This document shows positions 8,306-16,881 of a stretch of 64,000 bases of DNA, piece after piece. Position 1 is the stretch's first letter, and the number at the start of each line of letters is the position of its first letter. The DNA comes from Bordetella petrii. Its GTDB lineage: Bacteria; Pseudomonadota; Gammaproteobacteria; Burkholderiales; Burkholderiaceae_B. The position numbers were made by a program, and so were the translations under genes. The stretch is from NCBI GenBank assembly GCA_017745595.1, contig WMBV01000011.1:85191-149190 (forward strand), read 5' to 3'. The notes beneath the pieces are model-generated. The model was given only the letters and a program-made list of their open reading frames with translations. It was not told where the DNA came from and made no database searches.

Positions 8306-9100
8306 ATGCAACAGCAAACGGACGCCGCGCGCTTCCTGGAGTTGCGCGCCGTAACGACGGGCTACGGCGACGTGCCCGTGGTGCGCAACGCCAACATGGC
8401 GTTCGTGCGCGGCGCTATCACGGCGGTGATCGGCTCCAACGGCGCCGGCAAGTCGACGGCCATCAAGGCGGCCGCCGGCCTGCTGCCGGTATGGAAAGGG
8501 CAGGTGCTGATCGACGGCGCCGACGTCACGGCCGAGGCGCCGCACAAGCGCCTGGCGCGCGGCGTGGCATTCGTGCCCCAGGGCCGCATCGTGCTGCCGG
8601 ACATGACCGTGCGCGAAAACCTGGACATCGGCGCCTACATCCTGGGCGGCGACCGCGCTCGCATCGACGCCGCGCTGGACCGCATGGTGCGCGTCTTCCC
8701 GGTGATCGGCCAGCGCATGAACCAACTGGCCGGCACCATGAGCGGCGGCGAACAGCAGATGCTGGCCATCGCCCGCGCCCTGATGACCGATCCCACCGCC
8801 ATCATCCTGGACGAGCCTTCGCTGGGGCTCTCGCCCAAGCTGGTGGACCAGGTCTTCGAGAAACTGACGGCCCTGGCCGGCGACGGCCTGACCGTGATCA
8901 TGGTCGAGCAGAAGGCCTCGCGCGCGCTGGCGGTGGCCGACAGCGGGTATGTGATGCACACCGGGCAGGTCGTCTATTCGGGGCCGGCGCGGCAATTGCT
9001 GGACAACCCCAATGTGCAGCGCCTGTTCCTGGGCGAAGTGCCCGAGGAAATCGACCGCCTGCTGGCGGCGGTGGAAGACGGGGAGCCCACCCATGCCTGA
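8306..9100 (+). CDS. livF: ABC transporter ATP-binding protein (LivF)
   Basis: A 264-residue second ATPase of the Liv importer. Walker A is GSNGAGKST, the ABC signature MSGGEQQML, and Walker B AIILDEPSLGLSP, followed by the LivF-type VEQKASRALAVADSGYVM segment. The N-terminus carries a short extra MQQQTDAARFLEL extension. The start at ATG 8306 follows GGGAGA. Its 3' end overlaps the next CitE-like gene by 8 nt, so the downstream lyases are transcribed and probably translated together with the transporter. Confidence 0.92.
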   Translation: MQQQTDAARFLELRAVTTGYGDVPVVRNANMAFVRGAITAVIGSNGAGKSTAIKAAAGLLPVWKGQVLIDGADVTAEAPHKRLARGVAFVPQGRIVLPDMTVRENLDIGAYILGGDRARIDAALDRMVRVFPVIGQRMNQLAGTMSGGEQQMLAIARALMTDPTAIILDEPSLGLSPKLVDQVFEKLTALAGDGLTVIMVEQKASRALAVADSGYVMHTGQVVYSGPARQLLDNPNVQRLFLGEVPEEIDRLLAAVEDGEPTHA

Positions 9101-9986
9101 GCCGCGCCTGCGCCGCAGCCTGCTGATGACGCCGGGAAACCGGCCCGAACGGCTGGCCCGGGCGGCCGGCTGCGGCGCCGACGTGCTGGTGTTCGACCTG
9201 GAAGACAGCGTGCCGCCCGAGCACAAGGCGCGGGCCCGCGACTGCGTGGCGCAGGCCTTGCGGGCGTTGCCTGCGGGCGGCCCCGAGCGCTGCGTGCGCA
9301 TCAACGGCCTGGATACCCCGCATGCCGCGCTCGACCTGGCGGCGCTGCCGCTGGCACATCTGGATTCCATCATGGTGCCGAAAGTCGAATCGCCCGACAC
9401 GCTGCGCGCCCTGGATGCGCGGCTGGCCGAACAGGAAACCGCGCAGAAACGGACACGGGCGCTCGAGCTGATCGTAATGCTGGAGACGCCGCGCGGCATC
9501 CTGCGCGCCTTGCCGATCGCCGATGCCTGCCATCGCACCACCGCGCTGTTCTTCGGCTCGGGCGATTACACCTCGGCCCTGGGCGCCGAGGTGGACGACA
9601 CGACGCTGCTGTACCCGCGCTCGGTGGTGGCCGCGGCGGCGGCCGCCGCCGGCCTGGCCGCGATCGACGCCGCGTATTTCCAGGACGTGAAGGATGCCGC
9701 CGCCGCGCGCCGCGATGCCGACACGGCGCGGCGGCTGGGCTTCGACGGCAAGGTGGTATTCCATCCCAACCAGGTCGAGCCGGTCAATGCCGTATTCACG
9801 CCCGATGCCGCGGCGCTCGAACGGGCGCGCCGCATCGTGGCCGCCTATGAGGCGGGCCTGCGCGATGGGCGCGGCACGACCGTGGTGGATGGCGTGTTCG
9901 TGGCGGTCGACCTGGTGCCCCCCGCGCGCCGCCTGCTGGCGCGGGCCGCCGCCATCGCGGCCCTGTCCGGCGCAACCGGGCCCTAG
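9093..9986 (+). CDS. HpcH/HpaI aldolase / citrate-lyase beta-like (CitE-like) protein, copy 2
   Basis: A 297-residue CitE-family lyase. Seen: LRRSLLMTPGNRPERLARA at the N-terminus, VLVFDLEDSVPPEHKARARD, a VMLETPRGIL strand with the metal glutamate, and FFGSGDYTSALG with the metal aspartate, then the FDGKVVFHPNQVEPVN motif that closes the CoA pocket in this family. The ATG overlaps the livF stop by 8 nt with GGGGAG upstream. It is distinct from copies 1 and 3 in the same operon, so successive or alternative CoA esters may be cleaved. CoA-ester retro-aldol cleavage is family knowledge; the specific product is not shown. Confidence 0.85.
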   Translation: MPEPRLRRSLLMTPGNRPERLARAAGCGADVLVFDLEDSVPPEHKARARDCVAQALRALPAGGPERCVRINGLDTPHAALDLAALPLAHLDSIMVPKVESPDTLRALDARLAEQETAQKRTRALELIVMLETPRGILRALPIADACHRTTALFFGSGDYTSALGAEVDDTTLLYPRSVVAAAAAAAGLAAIDAAYFQDVKDAAAARRDADTARRLGFDGKVVFHPNQVEPVNAVFTPDAAALERARRIVAAYEAGLRDGRGTTVVDGVFVAVDLVPPARRLLARAAAIAALSGATGP

Positions 9987-10028
9987 AGTTCGCCGCTGTT
10001 TCATCGCCGATTTTCCGGAGCTTCATCC

Positions 10029-11006
10029 ATGACATGCACAGTTATCCCGCGCCTGCAGCGTTCAGAGCTGGCGGTGCCGGCCAGCCGCCCGCAGTTCTTC
10101 GCCAAGGCGGCGGCCAGCGCCGCCGATGTGGTCTTCCTGGACCTGGAGGATGCCGTGGCGCCGCAGCTGAAAGACCAGGCGCGCAGCCAGGCGGTCGAGG
10201 CGCTGAACGATATCGACTGGGGGGCCAAGACGCTGGCGGTACGGGTCAATGGCCTGGACACCCCCTGGGCGTTGCAGGATATCGTCGAGGTGGCGCGCCA
10301 GGCGCCGCGGCTGGACATGATCTTGCTGCCCAAGGCGGGCTCGGCCTTCGACGTGCAATTCGTGGACCAGATACTGACCTTGGTCGAACGCGAGACCGGC
10401 CGCGCCAAGCGTACCGGCATCGAGGTGCTGATCGAGACCGCGCGCGGCGTGGCCAATGCGGAGGCCATTGCCGCCAGTTCCGAACGCCTGGAAGCCATGA
10501 TTTTCGGCGTGGGCGACTATACGGTGGACATGCGCACCTATGACCCGGTGTTCGGCACGCCCAGCCCGCGCTATGCCGTGCTGACGCACGGGCAGGGCCC
10601 CGCGCGCGAACGCCACTGGAACGATCAGTGGCATTTCGCCATGGCGCGCATCGCCAATGCCTGCCGCGCCAACGGCCTGCGGCCCATCGACGGCCCGTTT
10701 ACCGACTACGGCGATACCGAAGGGTTCCAGGCGTGCGCGCAGCGCGCGGCCGCGCTGGGTTTCGAGGGCAAGTGGGCCATCCATCCCACCCAGGTCGAGT
10801 TGGCCAACAACGCTTTTTCGCCAACAGAAGAACAGCTGGCCTGGGCCACCCGCATTCGCGCGATGATCGACGCCTCGAACCGGCAGGGGCAAGGCGCGGT
10901 GGGCGATGGCGGCGTGCTGGTCGACATGGCGCATTTGAAGCAGGCCAATGCGCTTGCCGAACGGCAGGCGCTGATCGAGCGGCAAGCCGGCCGCCCCACG
11001 CCATGA
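10029..11006 (+). CDS. HpcH/HpaI aldolase / malyl-CoA lyase-like (CitE-like) protein, copy 3
   Basis: A 325-residue CitE-superfamily protein, longer than copies 1 and 2 and closer in length to malyl-CoA/beta-methylmalyl-CoA lyases. Seen: LQRSELAVPASRPQFFAKA, VVFLDLEDAVAPQLKDQAR, VLIETARGVANAEAI with the metal glutamate, MIFGVGDYTVDM with the metal aspartate, and GFEGKWAIHPTQVELANNAF. A longer insertion between the GDYT strand and the next helix (ALTHGQGPARERHWNDQW region) accounts for the extra length. It starts 42 nt after copy 2 with TTCCGGAG upstream. The 3' end overlaps the DehI-like gene (ATGA). Confidence 0.85.
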   Translation: MTCTVIPRLQRSELAVPASRPQFFAKAAASAADVVFLDLEDAVAPQLKDQARSQAVEALNDIDWGAKTLAVRVNGLDTPWALQDIVEVARQAPRLDMILLPKAGSAFDVQFVDQILTLVERETGRAKRTGIEVLIETARGVANAEAIAASSERLEAMIFGVGDYTVDMRTYDPVFGTPSPRYAVLTHGQGPARERHWNDQWHFAMARIANACRANGLRPIDGPFTDYGDTEGFQACAQRAAALGFEGKWAIHPTQVELANNAFSPTEEQLAWATRIRAMIDASNRQGQGAVGDGGVLVDMAHLKQANALAERQALIERQAGRPTP

Positions 11007-11881
11007 ACGCCGCCGATCCGGTGCCCGCCATTGCCGAGGCGGATGCCACGGGGGAATTGGCGGCGCTGTACGACGATATCCGCAAGACCTTGAACGTGCC
11101 GTTCGTGAACCTGGTCTGGCGGCACCTGGCCACCCTGCCGGGCGCGCTGCCATGGACCTGGGCCACGGTGCGGCCGCTGTATGCCTTGCCGGCCTTCGAC
11201 CAAGCCGCCGACAGCCTGGCGCGCGTGCCGGTACGGGATGCGGGGATCGAGCCGTGTCTGCCCGAGGCGCTGCAGCTGGTCGGGGTGGGCGGGACCGAAT
11301 GCCGGGCGGTCGGCGCGCTGCTGGCCGACTACGGCCACGCCAATGCGCGCGCCCTGCTGGCGTTGCTGGCGGCGCAGGCATGCCTGGCCGACCCGGACGA
11401 CAAGGCGCGGCCTGTACCGCCACAGCCGCCGCCAGCCGCGGCGGACCAGATGCCCGCGCATGCGCGCGTGCCGGGCGCCGCGCTGGCCCTGCCCGGCCTG
11501 GATACGCTGTCGCCGGCCCTGCTGGGCGTCATTCAAGCCTTGAACAGCTATGGCCGCATTGCCGACACGGCCATCGTCGGCAGCCTGTACCGCCACCTGG
11601 CGCATTGGCCCGGCTTTCTGGCGCTGGCCTGCGCCACGCTGGCCCGGCCGCAGCGCGATGGCGTGCTGGCGGCCCAGGTGCGCCGCACCCTGGCCGATGC
11701 GCAAGAGGCGGCGCGGTATTTGCCTGTCGCCGCGCCGGCGCCGCTGCCGGCGGCCGCGCGCACCGCCGCCGCGGCGTCCATCGACGCTTTCACCGGGCAG
11801 GCCATCAGCCGCATGGTGGTCATGGGAGCGGCCATGCAAGGCCTGCTGCCCCTGGCCGAAGCCACGGCACCGGAAATTTGA
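11003..11881 (+). CDS. DehI-type haloacid dehalogenase family protein
   Basis: A 292-residue protein matching the group I 2-haloacid dehalogenase (DehI) family by its opening (EADATGELAALYDDIRKTL, then NVPFVNLVWRHLATLPGALP) and by an internal duplication: the block LYDDIRKTLNVPFVNLVWRH near residue 25 reappears as VIQALNSYGRIADTAIVGSL then YRHLAHWPGFLAL near residue 180. DehI is known to be a pseudo-dimer of two such repeats. An alanine/proline-rich linker joins the halves. The catalytic residue could not be confirmed by eye. The ATG overlaps the stop of the third CitE-like gene, so it is the last gene of the Liv/lyase operon. It may dehalogenate an imported halo-acid, or be a family member with another reaction. 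Confidence 0.6.
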   Translation: MNAADPVPAIAEADATGELAALYDDIRKTLNVPFVNLVWRHLATLPGALPWTWATVRPLYALPAFDQAADSLARVPVRDAGIEPCLPEALQLVGVGGTECRAVGALLADYGHANARALLALLAAQACLADPDDKARPVPPQPPPAAADQMPAHARVPGAALALPGLDTLSPALLGVIQALNSYGRIADTAIVGSLYRHLAHWPGFLALACATLARPQRDGVLAAQVRRTLADAQEAARYLPVAAPAPLPAAARTAAAASIDAFTGQAISRMVVMGAAMQGLLPLAEATAPEI

Positions 11882-11948
11882 CGCAGAACCTTTTAAGGTA
11901 AATAGTTGGATACGGCTTCGCCGGTCCGCCAGCGTCGCCCTCTTCATA

Positions 11949-12038
11949 GGTGTCTGATTCCCGCAGGGTGTCAGACACCGAAGCTTGACCGAGGTTTTCC
12001 GCACACGGCGGTGTCAGGCACCTACGGAGCCTGACACC
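11949..12038. repeat. Paired-hairpin dispersed repeat, copy 1
   Basis: Two inverted repeats, 11949-11979 (arms GGTGTCTGA / TCAGACACC) and 12010-12038 (arms GGTGTCAGGC / GCCTGACACC), 30 nt apart. The same design recurs at 15615, 22748, 42185 and 61599. It lies after the Liv/lyase operon and before gcd, where its hairpins could act as a transcription or mRNA-end element. Confidence 0.85.
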
Positions 12039-12146
12039 CCGGCAATGAAACGGATGCGGCGGGTGGGACGTTCACTCTCCAGGCCTCCGGATTGCTGATC
12101 CGTCGTTCCTATCAAAGGAAACCGAAGGCAAAGAAGGATCACTACC

Positions 12147-14552
12147 ATGAACTCCAACCGCCCATCCAGAAGCATCCCCCAAACCATCGGCTGGGTAGTT
12201 TTGCTGCTTATTGCGGTCTATTCCCTACTGGGCGGCGCCTGGCTGGCGGCGCTGGGCGGCTCTTGGTATTACGCCGTGCTGGGCATCGTGCTGCTGGCAA
12301 GCGTGGGATTCCTATGGCGGCGCCGCGAGACGGGGCTATGGCTTTACGCGCTGGTCCTGGCCGCCACGCTGGCCTGGGGGGTATGGGAAGCCGGCGCCGA
12401 TTTCTGGGCGCTGGCGCCGCGCTACGGGCTGCTTTTCCTGCTCGGGCTGTGGCTGTTGCTGCCGCCGGCCACGCGTGGCTTCGCCGCGCCGCGCCCCGCC
12501 AAAGCCGCCATCGGTACCGCCATGGTGGGCATGCTGGCGGTACTGGGCTACGGCATATTCAACGACCCGCAGGAAATCGACGGCACGCTGAGCCGCGCGC
12601 AGCCGGCCCAGGCGCGGCCCGTGCCCGGCGTGGCCGCGGAAGACTGGCCGTCGTACGGGCGCACCGAAGGCGGCGTGCGCTACTCGCCGCTGGCGCAGAT
12701 CAACGACAAGAACGTCAAAGACCTGCAAGTGGCATGGACCTATCGCACGGGCGACTTTCGTACCGACAACGATTCCGGCGAGACCACCAACGAGGTCACG
12801 CCCATCAAGATCGGCGACAAGCTGTTCCTGTGCACGCCGCACCAGTTCCTGGACGCGCTCGACCCTGCCACCGGCAAGCGCCTGTGGCGCTACGACCCGA
12901 AGCTGAAATCCGACAAGACCTTCCAGCACCTGACCTGCCGCGGCGTGGCCTACCACGATGCCGGCAATACCGAACGGTTTCCGGCCAGCCTGGCCAAGGC
13001 CGGCGGCGCCGCGCCTTCTACGTGCCCGCGCAAGGTACTGCTGCCCGCCAACGATGGCCGGCTGATCGCAATAAATGCCGACAACGGCCAGAAATGCAGC
13101 GACTTTGGCGACGACGGCGAAATCGACCTGCAGAAAAGCATGCCGCACGCCTATCCCGGCGGCTACAACCCGACTTCGCCGCCGGTGGTCACGGCGACGA
13201 CCATCGTCATCGGCGGCTCGGTGACGGACAATTTCTCAAACAAAGAGCCGTCTGGCGTGATTCGCGGCTACGACGTGCGTACCGGCGAACTGAAGTGGGT
13301 GTTCGACACCGGCGCGGAAGACCCGAACGCCATGCCGGGCGTAGACACTCGGTTCGTCCACAATTCGCCCAACGCCTGGGCGCCGCTGGCCTACGACGCG
13401 CAGGCCGACGTGGTCTACGTCCCGACCGGCGTGGGCACCCCCGACATCTGGGGTGGCGACCGCGACCCGCTGAAAGAGCGTTACGCCAATGCCATCCTGG
13501 CGCTGGACGCCACCACCGGCCGCCTGATCTGGCATTTCCAGACCACGCACCACGACCTGTGGGACATGGACGTGCCGGCGCAGCCCTCGCTCATGGACGT
13601 GACGCTGGCAAACGGCCAGACCGTGCCGGCGATCTATGTGCTCACCAAGACCGGCAACGTATTCGTGCTCGATCGCCGCAACGGCCAGCCCATCGTGCCG
13701 GTAACGGACAAGGCCGTGCCGCAAAGCGTGGCGCGCGGCCCGCAAACCCGCGATGAGCATTACGCGCCGACGCAGCCGTTCTCGGACCTGAACCTGGCGC
13801 CGCAGGACAAGCTCACCGACCGGGACATGTGGGGCGCCACGATGCTCGACCAGTTGATGTGCCGCGTGATCTTCAAGCGCCTGAACTACGACGGCATCTA
13901 CACGCCGCCCTCCGAGAACGGCACGCTGGTGTTCCCGGGCAATCTGGGCGTGTTCGAGTGGGGCGGCATGTCGGTGAACCCGGATCGCCAGGTGGCACTG
14001 ACGAACCCGATCGGCCTGCCCTTCGTGTCCAGGCTAGTCCCCGAAGACGCGAACCGCCCCATGAAAGAAAAGGGAGCGGGCACCGAAAGCGGCGTGCAAC
14101 CCATGTACGGCGCGCCGTACGGCGTGGAACTGAATCCTTTCCTGTCGCCGCTGGGCCTGCCGTGCAAGGCGCCCGCCTGGGGCTATGTCGCGGGCGTGGA
14201 CCTGCAGAGCAACAGGGTGGTGTGGAAAAAACGCATCGGCACCATACGCGACAGCCTGCCGCAACTGTTCCAGTTGCCGCCGCTGAAGATCGGCGTGCCG
14301 GGCCTGGGCGGCCCCATCTCGACCGCCGGCAACCTGATGTTCGTGGCGGCCACGCAAGACAACTACCTGCGCGCTTTCGGCGTCAGCAACGGCGAGCTGC
14401 TGTGGGAAGGCCGCCTGCCCGCCGGCGGCCAGGCCACGCCGATGACCTATGCGATCGACGGCAAGCAGTACGTGGTGATCATGGCCGGCGGCCACGGCTC
14501 GTTCGGCACCAAGATGGGAGATTATCTGGTGGCCTATGCCTTGCCGGATTGA
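12147..14552 (+). CDS. gcd: Membrane-bound PQQ-dependent glucose (quinate/shikimate-type) dehydrogenase
   Basis: An 801-residue quinoprotein. Residues ~10-135 hold five membrane segments that anchor it and bind ubiquinone; the rest is the periplasmic PQQ beta-propeller, opening with EDWPSYGRTEGGVRYSPLAQ. Motifs shared with E. coli Gcd: TNEVTPIK then LFLCTPHQ, LTCRGVAYHD, TPDIWGGDRDP (contains the proposed catalytic aspartate), and THHDLWDMDVPAQPSL. Length equals the family norm. It oxidises aldose sugars to lactones in the periplasm and feeds electrons to quinone. Quinate dehydrogenase is a close relative; TNEVTPIK-type residues favour glucose. No pqq synthesis genes are in the window. It stands alone, framed by hairpin repeats. 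Confidence 0.85.
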   Translation: MNSNRPSRSIPQTIGWVVLLLIAVYSLLGGAWLAALGGSWYYAVLGIVLLASVGFLWRRRETGLWLYALVLAATLAWGVWEAGADFWALAPRYGLLFLLGLWLLLPPATRGFAAPRPAKAAIGTAMVGMLAVLGYGIFNDPQEIDGTLSRAQPAQARPVPGVAAEDWPSYGRTEGGVRYSPLAQINDKNVKDLQVAWTYRTGDFRTDNDSGETTNEVTPIKIGDKLFLCTPHQFLDALDPATGKRLWRYDPKLKSDKTFQHLTCRGVAYHDAGNTERFPASLAKAGGAAPSTCPRKVLLPANDGRLIAINADNGQKCSDFGDDGEIDLQKSMPHAYPGGYNPTSPPVVTATTIVIGGSVTDNFSNKEPSGVIRGYDVRTGELKWVFDTGAEDPNAMPGVDTRFVHNSPNAWAPLAYDAQADVVYVPTGVGTPDIWGGDRDPLKERYANAILALDATTGRLIWHFQTTHHDLWDMDVPAQPSLMDVTLANGQTVPAIYVLTKTGNVFVLDRRNGQPIVPVTDKAVPQSVARGPQTRDEHYAPTQPFSDLNLAPQDKLTDRDMWGATMLDQLMCRVIFKRLNYDGIYTPPSENGTLVFPGNLGVFEWGGMSVNPDRQVALTNPIGLPFVSRLVPEDANRPMKEKGAGTESGVQPMYGAPYGVELNPFLSPLGLPCKAPAWGYVAGVDLQSNRVVWKKRIGTIRDSLPQLFQLPPLKIGVPGLGGPISTAGNLMFVAATQDNYLRAFGVSNGELLWEGRLPAGGQATPMTYAIDGKQYVVIMAGGHGSFGTKMGDYLVAYALPD

Positions 14553-14578
14553 AGGCCGGCGCGGCGGGGGCCTATATA
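14549..14578 (+). promoter_or_regulatory. Candidate promoter for the double-hotdog gene
   Basis: TTGAAG (14549-14554) and TATATA (14573-14578) are 18 nt apart, 47 nt upstream of the ATG at 14625. It overlaps the gcd stop codon. Weak but well placed. Confidence 0.35.
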
Positions 14579-14624
14579 CTTCGGCCACAATTCCGACACT
14601 CGCCGATTTCATAAAGGGACAATC

Positions 14625-15602
14625 ATGAACTTGGGGTGCGCATCCGCCATCCTCGACCACGTGCTTCGAGGACTCGCGCTGAACCGTCACCCAGGTTGGA
14701 ACTTCCCGGGCAACTTCCTGCAGCTCTCGTTTGACGAGATCGAGCCGGGCCGCTCCACCTTGTCTCTGGCGACCGGGCCGCATACTTCTACAAGCGAAGA
14801 CAGCCTCGAACTGGCCGCGATCGCCGTGCTGGCCGACACGGGCATGGCGGCGGCATTAAGAAAGCAGATGGGCCGGGCGGCACGCATGGCCACGGTGCAG
14901 ATGTCGCTTTCGTTCACCGACGCCCCCGTCACAGGCCTGGTGGAAGCCTTCTCCACGGCCGAGGGCCTCATTTCGGGGACAGCCGCCCCCCAGCTCTACA
15001 CCCGCACCTCTATCCAAAGCGGTGGGCAGGTCTGCTGCACAGGAAGCGCCTCTTTTCTTTTCCTGGGCGAAAAGCCGGACCTGGCGGCGATGCGCATGGC
15101 GCGGCGCGGCGCACCCGGGTTCGATGCCCCGCCTCTGGCGGCAGCCGAGCTGGACCCCTCAGAAGCCGCGGTCCTGGAACGGGCCCGGCAAACGCTCGCA
15201 GCGGGGCCAGAAGACTTTCTGGCGCGTTTCTGGGGCATGGTCCCGCAAGCCGGCGCACACGCGGCTTCTTGCGAGCTGCAGAATGGCCTGCATGTCGGCA
15301 ATCGCGTGGGCCACACCCAGGGCGGGATCGTGCTGGCCCTGGCGGCGCACACCTGCCGGGCGGCGGCAGGAGAAGAATGGGCCCTCGCGAGCATCAGCGG
15401 GTGGTATCTGGCGCCAGGCCGCGGGCCGGCGCTACGGGCGACCGCGGCGGTGATCCACCGTGGCAGCTCCACGGCGGCGTGCACGTGCGAGATCCGGGAT
15501 GAAGAGGGACGGCTGATCATGCATGCGGCCAGCAGCCATGTCCGTCGCGCCCAGGCTCGGACGACGAACGCGCAGCGTCCCAGCCATGTAGCGTCGGCAT
15601 AG
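14625..15602 (+). CDS. Double-hotdog acyl-CoA thioesterase-like protein
   Basis: A 325-residue protein with two hotdog folds in tandem. The N-terminal half (about residues 30-145) has LQLSFDEIEPGRSTLSLATG, a central helix AIAVLADTGMAAALRK and ATVQMSLSFTDAPVTG; the C-terminal half (about 190-310) has GLHVGNRVGHTQGGIVLALA, the usual PaaI/YbgC-type active-site helix, and a last strand ending LIMHAASSH. Hotdog enzymes of this build hydrolyse acyl-CoA thioesters. Substrate not deducible. It follows gcd by 72 nt with its own candidate promoter and is followed by a hairpin repeat; gcd plus this gene form a segment framed by repeats on both sides. Confidence 0.72.
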   Translation: MNLGCASAILDHVLRGLALNRHPGWNFPGNFLQLSFDEIEPGRSTLSLATGPHTSTSEDSLELAAIAVLADTGMAAALRKQMGRAARMATVQMSLSFTDAPVTGLVEAFSTAEGLISGTAAPQLYTRTSIQSGGQVCCTGSASFLFLGEKPDLAAMRMARRGAPGFDAPPLAAAELDPSEAAVLERARQTLAAGPEDFLARFWGMVPQAGAHAASCELQNGLHVGNRVGHTQGGIVLALAAHTCRAAAGEEWALASISGWYLAPGRGPALRATAAVIHRGSSTAACTCEIRDEEGRLIMHAASSHVRRAQARTTNAQRPSHVASA

Positions 15603-15614
15603 GCGGGCGTAATC

Positions 15615-15703
15615 AGGTGTCTGACTCCCGCTGGGTGTCAGACACCTCCGCCCACACCGTCTGCGCACAGCGGTGTCTGGCACCCTGACGGGAGCCAGAC
15701 ACC
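15615..15703. repeat. Paired-hairpin dispersed repeat, copy 2
   Basis: Inverted repeats at 15615-15647 (AGGTGTCTGAC / GTCAGACACCT) and 15672-15703 (GGTGTCTGGC / GCCAGACACC), 24 nt apart. It sits between the convergent double-hotdog gene and the flavin-binding gene, the position expected of a bidirectional terminator. Confidence 0.85.
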
Positions 15704-15711
15704 TGCCGAGA

Positions 15712-16716
15712 TCAATACATATTGCGCTTGTAATCCTGCTGCAATCCCTTGCGCATGAGCCCCGGAATGGACACCATGCCCCGGGCGATCGCCGCGCCCA
15801 GCCCGCGCGTCTTGTTCAGGCGCACGTGCGCGGCGAAGATTTCGGCGGGGTCGATGTCGGCCGGCGGCTCGGCCGCCTGCCAGGGCCGGGCGCGCGCCAG
15901 CGCGGCGCTGTCGCGCAGCTCGATGGCCGGCGCGGCCAGGCTGGTGACCAGTTTCGGGGTCTTGTCCCGCACCGCGAAGGCCTGCCGCAGCGCGGGGTCG
16001 GCGCTGATGTGCGCGCTGCCCCGCGCCACCGCGATGCGCGTGCAGCCCGGCACGATCAGCAGGGCCGCCGCGCAGGGGCGCTGCAGGATGTTGCGCAGGC
16101 TGTCGGCGCGGCGGTTGCCCGGCCGGTCGGCGTAGCGGATGCCGCCCTCATAGGCCCGCGCCAGCCCGCCGGCGGGATCGCCCTTGGGGCTCAGGTCGGT
16201 GCGCAAGGCGGTGTCGGCCGTGGCCAGGGCCATGAAGCGGCTGGCGGCCAGGAAGGCGGCCGGGTCGTCGGGCGGGGCGGCGCCGTCGGGCCGCCAGAAG
16301 TCAGAGCGCAGCAGGGCCTTGGCGCAATGGGCATAGCATTCCTGCACGCCGACGACGACCTCGCCGCCCTGCTCGTCCAGCACCATGCCGTTGATGCGCA
16401 AGGTTTCGCCCAGGCCGGGAATCAGGAATAGAAAGCCCGCGCCGCGCCCGGCTTGCGCCTGCCGCGGGTCGTCGAACGCCGCGCGCGGCACCCGCAACTG
16501 GTCGGGCCGGGACGCCGACGCGAAGCCGGGCGTGCCGCCCCCCACCGTCGCGTCCACCTGCCGCGCGTCGCTGAAGCCGGCGAACGCCAGCGGCGACGCG
16601 GCCAGCCAGCGCAGCGCATGCGCGTCCAGGTGATCGATGACCTTCAGGTCGACCGCGGCCGGACGCGCGCCGGTCTGGGCCTCGAGGGCCTCGACGGTAT
16701 CGATTGCGCCATCCAT
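15712..16716 (-). CDS. Pyridoxamine 5'-phosphate oxidase-like FMN-binding protein (two split barrels)
   Basis: A 334-residue protein built from two PNPOx-like split-barrel regions. The first (about 25-120) has SPLAFAGFSDARQVDATVGG followed by PGFASASRPDQLRVP and GETLRINGM; the second (about 145-290) has ASRFMALATADTALRTDLSP, GDPAGG, YADRPGNRRADSLRNIL and PCAAALLIVPG, where the RPGNRR stretch is typical of flavin binding in this family. Proteins of this arrangement are usually annotated as flavin-nucleotide-binding proteins without known substrate. It ends close to repeat copy 2 and is divergent from an amidohydrolase. A Fur-box-like site lies about 33 nt upstream of its ATG, suggesting iron control. 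Confidence 0.75.
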   Translation of the reverse strand: MDGAIDTVEALEAQTGARPAAVDLKVIDHLDAHALRWLAASPLAFAGFSDARQVDATVGGGTPGFASASRPDQLRVPRAAFDDPRQAQAGRGAGFLFLIPGLGETLRINGMVLDEQGGEVVVGVQECYAHCAKALLRSDFWRPDGAAPPDDPAAFLAASRFMALATADTALRTDLSPKGDPAGGLARAYEGGIRYADRPGNRRADSLRNILQRPCAAALLIVPGCTRIAVARGSAHISADPALRQAFAVRDKTPKLVTSLAAPAIELRDSAALARARPWQAAEPPADIDPAEIFAAHVRLNKTRGLGAAIARGMVSIPGLMRKGLQQDYKRNMY

Positions 16717-16748
16717 GCATGCCTCCGGGTCCAGGTCCGGCCTATTTT

Positions 16749-16767
16749 ATAAATGATTCTCATTAAT
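16749..16767. promoter_or_regulatory. Candidate Fur box
   Basis: The core AATGATTCTCATT (16752-16764) matches 11 of 13 central positions of the Fur consensus AATGATAATCATT and contains the inverted repeat AATGA-N3-TCATT. It sits in an AT-rich stretch of a GC-rich region, between the divergent flavin-binding and amidohydrolase genes. Outer consensus positions match poorly. Confidence 0.5.
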
Positions 16768-16881
16768 GTACATACCTGGATGCCCAAAAGTTCAATACAT
16801 GAAATTCCCGCGCCGCGAAGCCTTCCCTGCACGGGCATCGCAACACTATCGTGCCCTGACCTTGTCCTGCAAAGCACCCTG

